Part shown: in pieces, positions 48,152-57,550 of the stretch
Numbering within the stretch: the stretch's first letter is position 1
Layout of the letters: every line of letters starts with the position of its first letter
Source of the DNA: Aliiroseovarius sp. S1339
GTDB taxonomy: Bacteria; Pseudomonadota; Alphaproteobacteria; Rhodobacterales; Rhodobacteraceae
Direction: 5' to 3'
NCBI RefSeq assembly: GCF_023195695.1
Contig: NZ_JALPQG010000003.1
Location: forward strand, 186,001 to 250,000
DNA length: 64,000 nt
Program-made: the position numbers and the translations under genes
Notes under the pieces: generated by a model
Seen by the model: only the letters and a program-made list of their open reading frames with translations
Database searches by the model: none
Told to the model about the DNA's origin: nothing

Positions 48152-50953
48152 ATGAAGATAATCTCAACCAATGTATTTGTCGGCCCAAATGTCTGGGCAA
48201 GCTTTCCGGTCATCCGACACGTCATTGATTTGGGATTTCTCGAAAACTGGCCGTCGGCGAAAATCGGGCCCGACTATATTGATCACTTGGTCGAGGCGCT
48301 ACCCGGCCTAGAAGAACATGGCTGTTCCTATCGCGAGCCGGGAGGATTTATTCGCCGCCTGCGCGAGGATGAGGGCACTTGGCTGGGCCACGTTCTGGAA
48401 CATTGCGCGCTGGAAATTCAGGGCGTCGCCGGAACCGATGTGTCGTTCGGCCGTACCCGTTCGACCGGCGAGCCGGGCCACTACAACATGGTTTACCAAT
48501 ACCGCCAGCGCGATGTTGGGCTGGCTGCCGGGGAATTGGCGATCCGCCTGTTGATGCATCTGCTGCCGCAATCGCTGAAAGATCAGGCCGACTATAAATT
48601 CGATCCCGATTTCGACTGGGAAGATGAATTGCGCACCTTCGTCTTGCGTGCGCAGCGCAAGGAATTTGGCCCTTCAACCGGGTCGCTGGTCAAGGCCGCC
48701 GAAGAACGCGACATTCCGTGGATTCGCCTGAACGAACATTCATTGGTTCAGTTCGGCCATGGCAAATACCAAAAGCGTATTCAGGCCACGATCACCTCGG
48801 AAACCAAGCATATCGCCGTCGAGATTTCCTGCGACAAGGAAGACACCCACAACCTTCTGAACGATCTTGGCCTGCCCGTACCGCTTCAACGCATGGTCTA
48901 TAGCGAACGCGAAGCGATCCGCGCCGCGCGCAGCATTGGCCACCCGGTTGTCGTGAAGCCGCTGGACGCCAATCACGGACGCGGCGTGTCGATCAACCTC
49001 AATACCGACGAAGAAGTCGCCGCAGGCTTTGAAGAAGCCAAGCTGCATTCCAAAAGCCGCGCAATTCTGGTCGAAAGCTTTGTCACCGGGTTTGACCACC
49101 GGATGCTCGTGGTGAACAACAAGCTAGAAGCGGTTGCCAAGCGCGTTCCGGGCCACGTCATCGGAGATGGCAAAAACACAATCGCCGGGCTGGTCGATAT
49201 CGTAAACGAAGACCCGCGACGCGGTATTGGTCACGAAAAAGTACTGACCCATCTTGAGCTGGACACCCAGGCCAACAGGCTGCTGGCTGAGGCTGGGCAT
49301 GACGCCGAAACCGTGTTGCCCAAGGGCGAGGTGTTTTTCCTGCGTTCGACCGCCAACCTGTCAACTGGCGGCACCGCTATCGATATGACCGATGTGGTGC
49401 ATCCCGACAACCGCGACATGGCCGAACGTGCGATCAAAGCGGTCGGTCTGGATGTTGGCGGCGTCGATTTTCTGATTGATGACATCACCAAATCCTACAA
49501 GGAAATCGGCGGCGCGATCGTCGAGGTGAACGCAGCCCCCGGCTTCCGTATGCACGTGGCACCTTCAGAAGGGCAGCCGCGCGATGTCTCGGGCCGGGTG
49601 ATCGACATGTTGTTCCCGGTTGGCGAAGAAAGCCGCATTCCGATTGCTGCGATCACCGGGACCAACGGGAAAACGACGACCGCGCGGATGCTGGGCCATA
49701 TCATGAAGACCAGCGGAAAGGTCGTTGGCATGACCTCGACCGATGGGGTTTATGTGGACGGTAAACTGAGTGTCAAAGGTGACATGACCGGCCCGAAATC
49801 GGCGCAGATTGTATTGCGCGATCCATCGGTGGATTTTGCGGTGATGGAAACCGCGCGCGGCGGGTTGGTGCGGGCCGGGCTTGGATACAATCGCTCGGAC
49901 GTGGCGGCCTGTTTGAACGTGTCTGCTGATCACCTTGGTCTGGGCGGGATCGACACCGTCGAAGATCTGGCGGTCGTGAAACGCGTGGTGGTGGAAAGTG
50001 CCACTGACACGGCGGTCTTGAACGCAGACGATATCAACTGTTTGAAGATGGCCGATTATGCCGATGTCGAGACGATTTTCTACGTCACCACCAACCCGGC
50101 CCACACGCTTGTAAAAGAACACATCAAGGCCGGGGGCAAGGCGATCGTGCTGGAAAGCGGCATGAATGGCGACATGCTGACGATCTACGACCACGGGTTG
50201 CATATGCCCGTTCTGTGGTCGCATCTGATTCCCGCGGCGCTGGAAGGCAAGGCGATGTTCAACGTGCAAAACGCGATGTTCGCCGCCGCGATGGCCTATA
50301 GTTTTGGCGTTGATCTGGACAATATCCGTCATGGGTTGCGGACATTTGACACCAGCTATTTCCAAGCGCCGGGCCGAATGAACGTCTATGACGAATATCC
50401 GTTCAAGGTCATTCTGGACTACGCCCATAACCCGGCGGCGATCGGGGCTATGACCGGGTTGTCCGACCAACTTGACGTGAAGAACCGCCGTATTGTCGTG
50501 GCCGCCATGCCGGGGGATCGGCGTGACGAAGATATCATCGACAGCGCCCGGATATTGGCTGGACACTTTGACCACTACATCTGCAAGGCGGATGACCGAC
50601 GTCGCGGGCGCGGACCTGACGAAGTGCCCCAGATGATCAAGGCCGAACTGATGCGTCAAGGCGTGGCCGAAAGCGCGATCAGTGTCATTCCGGACGAGGT
50701 TGAAGCGGTGGACACCGGGCTTGAGATGGCTGAACCGGGCGATCTTTTGGTGATCCTTGGCGATGACAGCGCGCGGTGTTGGAAGCAGATCATCTATCAC
50801 AATGCGGACGAAGCCGGTGATGAGACGCACGCGACCACCACAACGCCGGCGACAGCGATAGAATTTGAAGAGATGTTCGAAACCCAACAAAAGCTGGTCC
50901 GCGATGAACGCGGCGTGCGCTTGGCGCGCGAAGTCTCCGAAGACGCTGATTGA
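48152..50953 (+). CDS. cphA: Cyanophycin synthetase (CphA1 type)
   Basis: Builds multi-L-arginyl-poly-L-aspartate without a ribosome. 933 aa in three parts: an N-terminal domain with LGHVLEHCALEIQ (His80, Glu83, His84), an ATP-grasp domain (about 220-490, HPVVVKPLDANHGRGVSI, VDFLIDDITKSYKEIGGAIV) that adds Asp, and a Mur-ligase domain (P-loop GTNGKTTT near residue 505, ETARGGLVR, SADHLG, DYAHNP) that adds Arg. Both ATP sites look intact, unlike CphA2. The His-x-x-Glu-His group matches the primer-making hydrolytic site reported for some CphA1. ATG 48152 has GGGGGAA upstream; the longer frame from 48035 would overlap cphB. Confidence 0.94.
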   Translation: MKIISTNVFVGPNVWASFPVIRHVIDLGFLENWPSAKIGPDYIDHLVEALPGLEEHGCSYREPGGFIRRLREDEGTWLGHVLEHCALEIQGVAGTDVSFGRTRSTGEPGHYNMVYQYRQRDVGLAAGELAIRLLMHLLPQSLKDQADYKFDPDFDWEDELRTFVLRAQRKEFGPSTGSLVKAAEERDIPWIRLNEHSLVQFGHGKYQKRIQATITSETKHIAVEISCDKEDTHNLLNDLGLPVPLQRMVYSEREAIRAARSIGHPVVVKPLDANHGRGVSINLNTDEEVAAGFEEAKLHSKSRAILVESFVTGFDHRMLVVNNKLEAVAKRVPGHVIGDGKNTIAGLVDIVNEDPRRGIGHEKVLTHLELDTQANRLLAEAGHDAETVLPKGEVFFLRSTANLSTGGTAIDMTDVVHPDNRDMAERAIKAVGLDVGGVDFLIDDITKSYKEIGGAIVEVNAAPGFRMHVAPSEGQPRDVSGRVIDMLFPVGEESRIPIAAITGTNGKTTTARMLGHIMKTSGKVVGMTSTDGVYVDGKLSVKGDMTGPKSAQIVLRDPSVDFAVMETARGGLVRAGLGYNRSDVAACLNVSADHLGLGGIDTVEDLAVVKRVVVESATDTAVLNADDINCLKMADYADVETIFYVTTNPAHTLVKEHIKAGGKAIVLESGMNGDMLTIYDHGLHMPVLWSHLIPAALEGKAMFNVQNAMFAAAMAYSFGVDLDNIRHGLRTFDTSYFQAPGRMNVYDEYPFKVILDYAHNPAAIGAMTGLSDQLDVKNRRIVVAAMPGDRRDEDIIDSARILAGHFDHYICKADDRRRGRGPDEVPQMIKAELMRQGVAESAISVIPDEVEAVDTGLEMAEPGDLLVILGDDSARCWKQIIYHNADEAGDETHATTTTPATAIEFEEMFETQQKLVRDERGVRLAREVSEDAD

Positions 50954-50967
50954 TCGGGGGGCGGGCG

Positions 50968-52701
50968 ATGGACCGGATCGAAGAACTGGAAAACGCGCTT
51001 GATATTCCCTGCGCGCAGTCGGACCATATTCGCGTGGATGATGTCCGCCGCCTGACCGGGCCGGGGCTTTTGTGGGATTATCCCGGCGCAGTGATCGACA
51101 TATTCTTTGAGGATGACAGCGGCGACCGCATCGTCGCTTTGTGGCAAACCCATGCCCGACGGGTGCTGGACGCGCTGGGCTGGCAAGCGCAACACCTCAC
51201 CTCGCGCCGGTTTCAGGGGGGCGTTAACCTCGCCATATCGGCGCCGATGGATCAGTTATATTCCTCAATCTTCGCGGCGCAGACGGCTTGGCATTTCTGC
51301 GCCGCTGATCTGCTGGGCGAGGCGCCCGGCGATTTCGACAGCAGGATCGCCGATGTCGCCGCCGTGATGGAGAAAGAGAAGAACCCGCCATTGATCGCGC
51401 TGATCGCCGCGGCGGATGCGCATGGTGTGGATATCCTGTGTGATGACGACGAAATTTCGATAGGGCATGGCATCGGTAGCAAGGTCTGGCCTGTGGATGC
51501 CCTGCCGCAACCAGATCAAGTCGATTGGGCCGCACTTCACGACGTGCCGATCGCGTTTATCACTGGCACCAATGGCAAAACTACGACCACCCGGCTGTGC
51601 GCCGCCATAGTCAAAGCGGCTGGCAAGGTTGGCGGCCTGACCTCGACCGATTTTGTGCGGGTGGGTGATGATATTCTGGATCGCGGGGATTATTCCGGGC
51701 CCGGCGGCGCGCGCATGTTGTTGCGCGACCCGCGGCTCGAGGTCGCCTGTCTTGAGGTGGCACGCGGCGGCATACTGCGCCGCGGATTGCCAACCAGACG
51801 CGCCCGCGTGGCCGTCGTGACAAATGTCGCCAATGACCATCTGGGGCAATACGGCGTGAACACGGTTCCGGAACTGGCGCAGGCGAAGTTTGCGGTGCAC
51901 AGGACGTTGGCCGAGGATGGTGTGCTGGTTCTGAACGCCGACGACGCCTTTGTCGTTGCTGAAGCCGCCAACACGGCGGCGACAATCTGGTGGGTGTCCT
52001 TGGACTCCGAAAACCTGCAGGTGAAAAGCGCCCGAGACAATGGCGATCCCTGCGCCTATTTGCGCGACGACGCGTTGGTATTCTTTGACGGACAGTCGGA
52101 ACAGGCGATGATTTCTGTGGCGGAGGTGCCGATCACGATGAACGGGGCCGCGAAATACAATGTCTCGAACGTGTTGGAAGCGATCTGTGCCGCGAAAGCA
52201 ATGGACCTGTCGGACGATGCCATCTGCAAGGGTTTGTCAACTTTCAGGCCTGATCCGAAGGACAACCCCGGTCGTTGCAACGAATTTGCACATAACGGCG
52301 CACGGGTGTTCGTGGATTTCGCCCACAACCCGCATTCGATTGCAGCGGTCTGCGAGGCCTTGTCGAGCCTGCCCGCCAAGCGCCGCTTCATCATGCTCAG
52401 CCACGCTGGCGACAGGTCGGATCAGGACATACAGGACCTGACTTTGACGGCCTTGCAATTTCAGCCAGACATTGTGGTTACCGCCGAACTGGCGGGCTAT
52501 CTGCGCGGTCGTGAACTGGGCGACGTGCCCAACTTGATTGAAAAAGCCGCCATTGGGGCGGGGTTAAGCGCGGACCAAATGCAAGGCGCCGATAGCCCAA
52601 CGCAGGGCGTGCGCATGATCATGGATCAGTTGCAACCAGGAGATCTGGCGTTGTTGCTTGTCTTGTCGGAACGCGATGAGGTGTTCGAACTTCTGGCATA
52701 G
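50968..52701 (+). CDS. Mur-ligase-domain protein related to CphA, lacking ATP-grasp
   Basis: A 577-aa protein 14 bases after cphA. Residues 1-190 form an unrecognised domain (EELENALDIPCAQSDHIRVD, PGLLWDYPGAVIDIFFEDDS, DDEISIGHGIGSKVWPVDAL). From 193 it is a Mur-ligase module close to that of CphA: P-loop GTNGKTTTTRL (200-210), GLTSTDFVR, LEVARGGILRRGL, VANDHLGQYGVN, DNPGRCNEF, VDFAHNPHSIAAV. All catalytic signatures are kept, so it is probably an active amide-bond ligase. The ATP-grasp domain that adds Asp is missing. It may add an amino acid to cyanophycin or to a related peptide; nothing in the sequence fixes the substrate. ATG 50968 is preferred over TTG 50950. Confidence 0.85.
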   Translation: MDRIEELENALDIPCAQSDHIRVDDVRRLTGPGLLWDYPGAVIDIFFEDDSGDRIVALWQTHARRVLDALGWQAQHLTSRRFQGGVNLAISAPMDQLYSSIFAAQTAWHFCAADLLGEAPGDFDSRIADVAAVMEKEKNPPLIALIAAADAHGVDILCDDDEISIGHGIGSKVWPVDALPQPDQVDWAALHDVPIAFITGTNGKTTTTRLCAAIVKAAGKVGGLTSTDFVRVGDDILDRGDYSGPGGARMLLRDPRLEVACLEVARGGILRRGLPTRRARVAVVTNVANDHLGQYGVNTVPELAQAKFAVHRTLAEDGVLVLNADDAFVVAEAANTAATIWWVSLDSENLQVKSARDNGDPCAYLRDDALVFFDGQSEQAMISVAEVPITMNGAAKYNVSNVLEAICAAKAMDLSDDAICKGLSTFRPDPKDNPGRCNEFAHNGARVFVDFAHNPHSIAAVCEALSSLPAKRRFIMLSHAGDRSDQDIQDLTLTALQFQPDIVVTAELAGYLRGRELGDVPNLIEKAAIGAGLSADQMQGADSPTQGVRMIMDQLQPGDLALLLVLSERDEVFELLA

Positions 52702-52731
52702 TCGGTTGCCGTCCGACCGACCCGGCGCATC

Positions 52732-53562
52732 TTACCCGTCCAGAAATGCTCCGATAGTCACGCCCACATCGTGCCGTTGCGTGTACATCAGCAGGTGGCC
52801 AGCCGAATATACCTCTAACCGGGCGGATTGCATCATATTGGCCAACAAGATTTGGTTGGTGATCGGGATCAACGCGTCGTACTTCCCCGCAATGATCAGT
52901 GCTTTCTGCGGCAGGCTACGCAGCCATGGCAGACTGGTCCAGCTGCACATCGCGCGCACTTGCGAGAAATAGCCCTCTGGGCTGGGCGCGATGGCATGCT
53001 TGGAATACTCGCGGAAGTCGTCGGGCGCGAAGATCGCTTCGCCACCATACATCAGGGGGCCGATAAAGTTACCATAGGCTTTGCTCATATACCGCATGGG
53101 GAACATGATTTCGGACAGGGCGATCGGAGTGCCCCACCAACTGCCAATTCCGCCGGCCGAGGTGATGGCAAGCACCAGTTTGCGCACCCGGTCTGGTGCA
53201 TCAAAAGCCATTTGTTGCGCCAGTGAGCCGCCCCATGAAATGCCCAGGATGTCGAAACGGTCTATCTTGAGCTGATCCATAATCTGCATCGCGAAGGCAG
53301 CATAATCCGGGATCGTGGAGATGTCGTCGACCATCGGTGTGCGCCCGATACCCGGCATGTCAAACGCGACGACAGTGCGATCTTCCAACTCGTCAATCAG
53401 CGGCAAAAGCACTTCCATCGACTGGCCAAGCCCGTTGCAGACCAGCAAGGGCGGCTCGTCATTCGAGCCTTCGCGCAGCAGATACCGCACGAGCGTGTTG
53501 CCGATCTTGATGGCTTGAAATGTTATTTCGGGGTGCGGATTTTTGACGTTCAGATCTTTCAT
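52732..53562 (-). CDS. phaZ: Alpha/beta hydrolase, probable intracellular PHA depolymerase
   Basis: A 276-aa alpha/beta hydrolase that resembles the medium-chain-length PhaZ of pseudomonads: LLVCNGLGQSMEVLLPLIDE, VVAFDMPGIGRTP, DILGISWGGSLAQQMAFDAP (nucleophile Ser in GISWG), GPLMYGGEA, AMCSWTSLPWLRSLPQKALI, GKYDALIPITNQILL with the catalytic Asp, and a late His (SAGHLLMY). It starts 3 bases after phaC and is clearly cotranscribed with it. The PHA link rests on this similarity and context; other esterase roles remain possible. Confidence 0.8.
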   Translation of the reverse strand: MKDLNVKNPHPEITFQAIKIGNTLVRYLLREGSNDEPPLLVCNGLGQSMEVLLPLIDELEDRTVVAFDMPGIGRTPMVDDISTIPDYAAFAMQIMDQLKIDRFDILGISWGGSLAQQMAFDAPDRVRKLVLAITSAGGIGSWWGTPIALSEIMFPMRYMSKAYGNFIGPLMYGGEAIFAPDDFREYSKHAIAPSPEGYFSQVRAMCSWTSLPWLRSLPQKALIIAGKYDALIPITNQILLANMMQSARLEVYSAGHLLMYTQRHDVGVTIGAFLDG

Positions 53563-53565
53563 ATC

Positions 53566-55188
53566 CTACACGCCCTCCAGCACATAGGTGCCGGGTGCCG
53601 GGTCCATTGGCGTATAGGTTTTGTTGCCAAGCGCCTTCGGTTTGGGGCCGCGTTCGGCGGCGTTGTGGGTGTCGAGCCAGTCCAGCCAATGCGGCCACCA
53701 GCTGCCATCGGTCAGCTTAGCCGTCTCGTGCCAGTTGTCCGCATCCCCACCTGTTTTGCCGCCGGTCCAGAATTTGCGGCGGGTCTTAGCGGGGTGGTTG
53801 ATCACCGTGCCGGACACGTGCCCGCCGGTGGTCAGCACGAACTCGGTCGGGCCGGACACCAGCTTGGTCGCTGTAAAGGACGTTTTCCACGGCACGATAT
53901 GGTCGCCGTCGGCGGCAAGGAAATAGCACGGCAGGTCGATGTTATGCGTATCAACCGGGACGCCGCACAAGGTAAGCGCTCCGGGCTTTTTCAGCTTGTT
54001 CGCGATATACATTTCTTCAACGAAATAGCTGTACCATTTCGCCGGCAGGTTCGAGGTATCGGCGTTCCAATACAGCACATCGAACGGCGCAGGCGATTTG
54101 CCCATCAGGTAATTGGAGACGACGAAGTTCCAGATCGACTCGTTCACATGCAGCATCGCCATCGCATTGGCAATGTCGCGGCCCGGTGCGACTTTCTCGG
54201 CTTTCAGGCGTTGGTTATAGGCTTCGACCTGCGGCTGGTCGATGAACACCTTGATCTGACCCGGATCGGAAAAGTCGATCAGCGATGACAGGAATGTCGC
54301 GGTGCCCAGCTTGGCTTTCAGGTCCTTGGGCATCACCGCAAGGGCCGCCGTCAACATCGTGCCGCCATTGCACCAGCCCAAAATGTCGATCGCGTTGGAT
54401 TTGCTGACCGCGGATGTAACCTTCACCGCTTCAAATATCCCGTCTTCGATGTAATCATCCCAGCTGTGATCGCCCATCTCTGGCCCCGGATTGCGCCATG
54501 CGATGGTGTAAACGCTCTGCCCTTGTTCCAGCAGATAGCGGATCATCGACTTCTTTTCGTTCAGGTCAAAGATGTAGAATTTGTTGACGCAGGGTGGCAC
54601 GATCAGGATCGGCGCTTTGCGCGTCTTGGCAGTCATCGGCTCGTATTGGATCAGCTCGATCAATTCGTTGCGGAAGATCACCGAACCGGGGGTTGTGGCA
54701 AGGTTCTTGCCCACCTCGAACGCTTCTTCGTCGGTGGTGGAGATATAGCCCTTCTCAAGGTCCGCCAGAAGGTTTTGATAGCCATCAAGCAGGCTCTGCC
54801 CACCGGTTTCCTTGGCAAGCTGCTGGGCTTCGGGGTTGGTCAGTAGAAAGTTGGACGGCGCCATGTTGTCTGCTGCAACGCGGGCATAAAAGCTTAGTTT
54901 TTGCTGTTCTTGATCTGGCAAATTCGCCTTATCGGCCATATCAACCATGGCTTTGGCGGTCAGCTCGTAAGAATGGCGCAGGATTGGGAAAATCCCTTCA
55001 TCCCATGCCTCGGCCCCGAACCGGCGATCGCGCGTCTCATCGGCGGCGTCTTCACCATGCAGCGCAGTGCCCAGCCAAAGCTTTGCCATGTCGCTTTGGT
55101 ATCTCAGCATCGTGTTCGTCCACTCTGCAAAGGCGGGGCCTTCGGTTTTACTCATAGCTTCAAACAGCTTGAAGAGATCTTTGGACAT
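53566..55188 (-). CDS. phaC: Polyhydroxyalkanoate synthase, class I type
   Basis: Polymerises (R)-3-hydroxyacyl-CoA into storage polyester. 540 aa with the synthase signature DILGWCNGGTMLTAALAV (nucleophile Cys273 in G-W-C-N-G-G), FIDQPQVEAYNQ, NFVVSNYLMGK and the C-terminal GGHVSGTVINHPAKTRRKFW containing the catalytic His. The N-terminal half with VNKFYIFDLNEKKSMIRYLL and EQGQSVYTIAWRNPG is typical. The start ATG 55188 follows GGAAAGG. phaC and phaZ in one operon is less usual than the divergent or separate pattern. Confidence 0.94.
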   Translation of the reverse strand: MSKDLFKLFEAMSKTEGPAFAEWTNTMLRYQSDMAKLWLGTALHGEDAADETRDRRFGAEAWDEGIFPILRHSYELTAKAMVDMADKANLPDQEQQKLSFYARVAADNMAPSNFLLTNPEAQQLAKETGGQSLLDGYQNLLADLEKGYISTTDEEAFEVGKNLATTPGSVIFRNELIELIQYEPMTAKTRKAPILIVPPCVNKFYIFDLNEKKSMIRYLLEQGQSVYTIAWRNPGPEMGDHSWDDYIEDGIFEAVKVTSAVSKSNAIDILGWCNGGTMLTAALAVMPKDLKAKLGTATFLSSLIDFSDPGQIKVFIDQPQVEAYNQRLKAEKVAPGRDIANAMAMLHVNESIWNFVVSNYLMGKSPAPFDVLYWNADTSNLPAKWYSYFVEEMYIANKLKKPGALTLCGVPVDTHNIDLPCYFLAADGDHIVPWKTSFTATKLVSGPTEFVLTTGGHVSGTVINHPAKTRRKFWTGGKTGGDADNWHETAKLTDGSWWPHWLDWLDTHNAAERGPKPKALGNKTYTPMDPAPGTYVLEGV

Positions 55189-55382
55189 GTTCCGCGCCTT
55201 TCCGGTTTCGAAGCGTTCGCGTGCGACCCTCTCAGCGAAATGCTTCACGAATTTTGCAAGCACCGCGATTGCACGCAGTTTTTTGTAGCAGTGGAAGGGA
55301 AAATAAAGAAGCAGGTCGCACAAATAGTGCGGTGCTGCCTGACCTGACGTCGGCGCAAAGGTGTTGCGATATTTGAGAGAAA

Positions 55383-55470
55383 TGGTGCCCAGAAGAGGAC
55401 TCGAACCTCCACGTCCATACGGACACTAGCACCTGAAGCTAGCGCGTCTACCAATTCCGCCATCTGGGCA
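55383..55470 (-). tRNA. tRNA-Leu (CAG anticodon)
   Basis: 88 bases including encoded CCA. The anticodon arm is CTAGC-TTCAGGT-GCTAG with anticodon CAG, which reads CUG. The long variable arm (GTGTCCGTATGGACGT) and GGTTCGAGTCC T arm fit the class II leucine type. Confidence 0.96.
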
Positions 55471-55486
55471 CGGTTGGTCAGGCCGC

Positions 55487-55515
55487 GATGTAAAGTGACC
55501 TGCTGGGACTGTCAA
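55487..55515 (-). promoter_or_regulatory. Promoter of tRNA-Leu
   Basis: On the minus strand TTGACA (55515-55510) and TACATC (55492-55487) with a 17-base spacer; the tRNA begins 16 bases after the -10. It mirrors the layout of the tRNA-Gly promoter. Confidence 0.6.
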
Positions 55516-55610
55516 CTGCAATCCGCGGGGTTTTCAAGAATTCGGTTTGCACCTTGCTCTGAGCGCCGCGGAAAGCTATTCAAACCATAAGGTTTTCAAG
55601 GAGAGCTACC

Positions 55611-56597
55611 ATGTCCAAGCTTGTCACCATCTATGGCGGTTCTGGCTTTGTCGGGCGCTATATTGCGCGCCGCATGGCCATGCAGGGGTGGCGTGTGCGC
55701 GTCGCTGTTCGCCGGCCAAACGAAGCCCTGTTCGTGCGACCCTATGGCGTCGTCGGGCAGGTCGAGCCGGTTTTGTGCAACATCCGCGATGACGCGTCGG
55801 TGCGCGATGCGATGATCGGTGCGGATGCGGTGGTCAACTGCGTTGGTGTCCTGAACTCAATCGGCAAAAACAACTTTGACGCCGTTCACCATGAAGGTGC
55901 TGAGCGTATCGCACGGATTGCAGCGGAGCAGGGCGTGGGGCAGTTGGTCCAACTGTCGGCGATTGGTGCGGATGCAGACAGCAACAGCGAATATGCGCAG
56001 ACCAAAGCGCAGGGCGAAGCAGGCGTTTTGGCTGCGTTTCCCGATGCCGTTATCCTGCGCCCCTCGGTGATCTTTGGTCACGAGGACGAGTTCTTTAACC
56101 GCTTTGCTGGCATGACCCGCTTTGGGCCGATCCTTCCTATTACCGGTGGCGACACGCGTTTTCAGCCGGTTTTTGTGGATGATGTGGCCGCCGCCGCCGA
56201 AAAAGCCGTTCTTGGGGAAGCTAAGCCGGGCATTTACGAGCTTGGCGGGCCGGAAGTCGAAACCCTGCGTGAATCGATTGACCGGATGCTGGACGTGGTT
56301 CAGCGTCGTCGGGCTGTGATCAACCTGCCCTTTGGGATTGCCAAGTTGCAGGCTGCGATCTTTGATTTCATTCAATGGATTTCAGGCGGCTTGATCAAAT
56401 CGCCACTGACGCGCGATCAGGTGCGCTCGCTGGCGCATGACAACGTCGTCGCGGATGACGCCAAAGGGTTCGCTGATCTGGGGATTACCCCGACGGCGAT
56501 GGAGGCGATCTTACCGGATTACCTCTGGCGCTTCCGTCACAATGGTCAGTTCGCGGCCATTCAGGATTCGGCAAAGAACCTGCGCACCAACGGTTAG
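55611..56597 (+). CDS. NAD(P)-binding protein, complex I NDUFA9-like
   Basis: A 328-aa extended short-chain dehydrogenase/epimerase. The dinucleotide loop is YGGSGFVGRYIARRM at residues 8-22, followed by CNIRDDASVRDAMIGADAVV, VVNCVGVL and LVQLSAIGADADSNSEYAQTK; FQPVFVDDVAAAAEKAV and PGIYELGGPEVETLRESI complete the pattern of the NDUFA9 branch. This branch is an atypical SDR family, often found in alphaproteobacteria, whose mammalian member is a complex I accessory subunit; the bacterial role is not settled. AAGGAGAG lies 6 bases before the ATG. Preceded by the tRNA-Leu region and transcribed alone. Confidence 0.85.
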   Translation: MSKLVTIYGGSGFVGRYIARRMAMQGWRVRVAVRRPNEALFVRPYGVVGQVEPVLCNIRDDASVRDAMIGADAVVNCVGVLNSIGKNNFDAVHHEGAERIARIAAEQGVGQLVQLSAIGADADSNSEYAQTKAQGEAGVLAAFPDAVILRPSVIFGHEDEFFNRFAGMTRFGPILPITGGDTRFQPVFVDDVAAAAEKAVLGEAKPGIYELGGPEVETLRESIDRMLDVVQRRRAVINLPFGIAKLQAAIFDFIQWISGGLIKSPLTRDQVRSLAHDNVVADDAKGFADLGITPTAMEAILPDYLWRFRHNGQFAAIQDSAKNLRTNG

Positions 56598-56618
56598 GCT
56601 CGGTTGCGCGAGGTCGGG

Positions 56619-56644
56619 AAAGGCGCGGCATCGACCGCGCCTTT
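56619..56644. terminator. Bidirectional terminator between converging genes
   Basis: Stem AAAGGCGCGG (56619-56628), loop CATCGA, CCGCGCCTTT (56635-56644), with T run. It lies between the ends of the NDUFA9-like gene and uppP and could serve both. Confidence 0.8.
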
Positions 56645-56645
56645 T

Positions 56646-57449
56646 TCATAAATAGGCAATGCCCAACAGCACGACGCCCAAGGCGATTCGATAGATCACG
56701 TAGGGCGTGAAGCTGACGGACCGCAGCAAGCGCATCATCAGGCTGAGCGCCAAAAGCGCCGACACAAAGGCCAGCACCGCAGCAATGGCACCGTCCTTGG
56801 CAACTTGAAGGTTGGCGGTTGCCGCGACCTCGGCCCCCAGCAGGACACCGGATGCGAAGATGGTGGGGATCGACATGAGCATGGACAGCTTTGCCGCGTC
56901 AGGACGTTCGTATCCAAGCGCGCGGGCACCCGAAATCGTGGCACCCGACCGTGATGTGCCGGGAATCAGCGCCAGCGCTTGCCAAAGCCCCATGATAATC
57001 GCGTCGCGCAGCATCCAGTCATCGGCTCTTTTTTCGGCCGGGCCTTTCTGGTCGACCCAATACAGGACCAGCCCGAACAAGATCATGGTCCATGCAATGA
57101 CCTTGACCGACCGCATGGCATCATCCAGCCCCGAAAGTTTCAGCAGAAGGCCAAATCCAATCGCCGGTATGGTCGCAATTGCCAGCAGGAAGGCGAGCTT
57201 CGCGCCGGGCGTGTCGATCCGCCCGGTCAACATGCGTGGAATACCGGCCAGCCCCATGCGGACGTCGGCCCAAAAGAACAGCACCACCGCGCCCAACGTC
57301 CCCAAATGCACGGCCACGTCGATGGTTTGCCCTTGATCCGGCAGGCCGGTCAGGTGGGGAATCAAGGCAAGGTGTCCAGAGGATGAAACCGGCAGAAACT
57401 CGGTGATTCCCTGTATCACTGCGACAAGAAACAGATGGGCAAGGGTCAT
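56646..57449 (-). CDS. uppP: Undecaprenyl-diphosphatase
   Basis: Recycles undecaprenyl pyrophosphate to the monophosphate lipid carrier used in peptidoglycan and polysaccharide synthesis. 267 aa, about eight transmembrane helices. Both active-site regions are present: VIQGITEFLPVSSSGHLALI (residues 10-29) and ALIPGTSRSGATISGARALG (around 160-180). Resistance to bacitracin is associated with the family. Its ATG is divergent from gltD across a 220-base gap. Confidence 0.95.
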   Translation of the reverse strand: MTLAHLFLVAVIQGITEFLPVSSSGHLALIPHLTGLPDQGQTIDVAVHLGTLGAVVLFFWADVRMGLAGIPRMLTGRIDTPGAKLAFLLAIATIPAIGFGLLLKLSGLDDAMRSVKVIAWTMILFGLVLYWVDQKGPAEKRADDWMLRDAIIMGLWQALALIPGTSRSGATISGARALGYERPDAAKLSMLMSIPTIFASGVLLGAEVAATANLQVAKDGAIAAVLAFVSALLALSLMMRLLRSVSFTPYVIYRIALGVVLLGIAYL

Positions 57450-57550
57450 GTGCGGCTTTCTAAAATGGGTTGCTGGGCAAGCTAAACCAGCGGTCTGGAA
57501 AGGGAAGAGCGATAAAGGGGAAGTATATATGACCTAAAAATTGAAAATAA

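Noticed and set aside
49565-50890. A 441-codon open frame antisense to cphA
   Set aside because: It lies entirely within cphA on the opposite strand, has no family motif and arises from codon bias in GC-rich DNA.
52702-52731. Hairpin in the convergent gap between the Mur-ligase gene and phaZ
   Set aside because: GTCGG/CCGAC stem is only 5 bp and no T tract follows.
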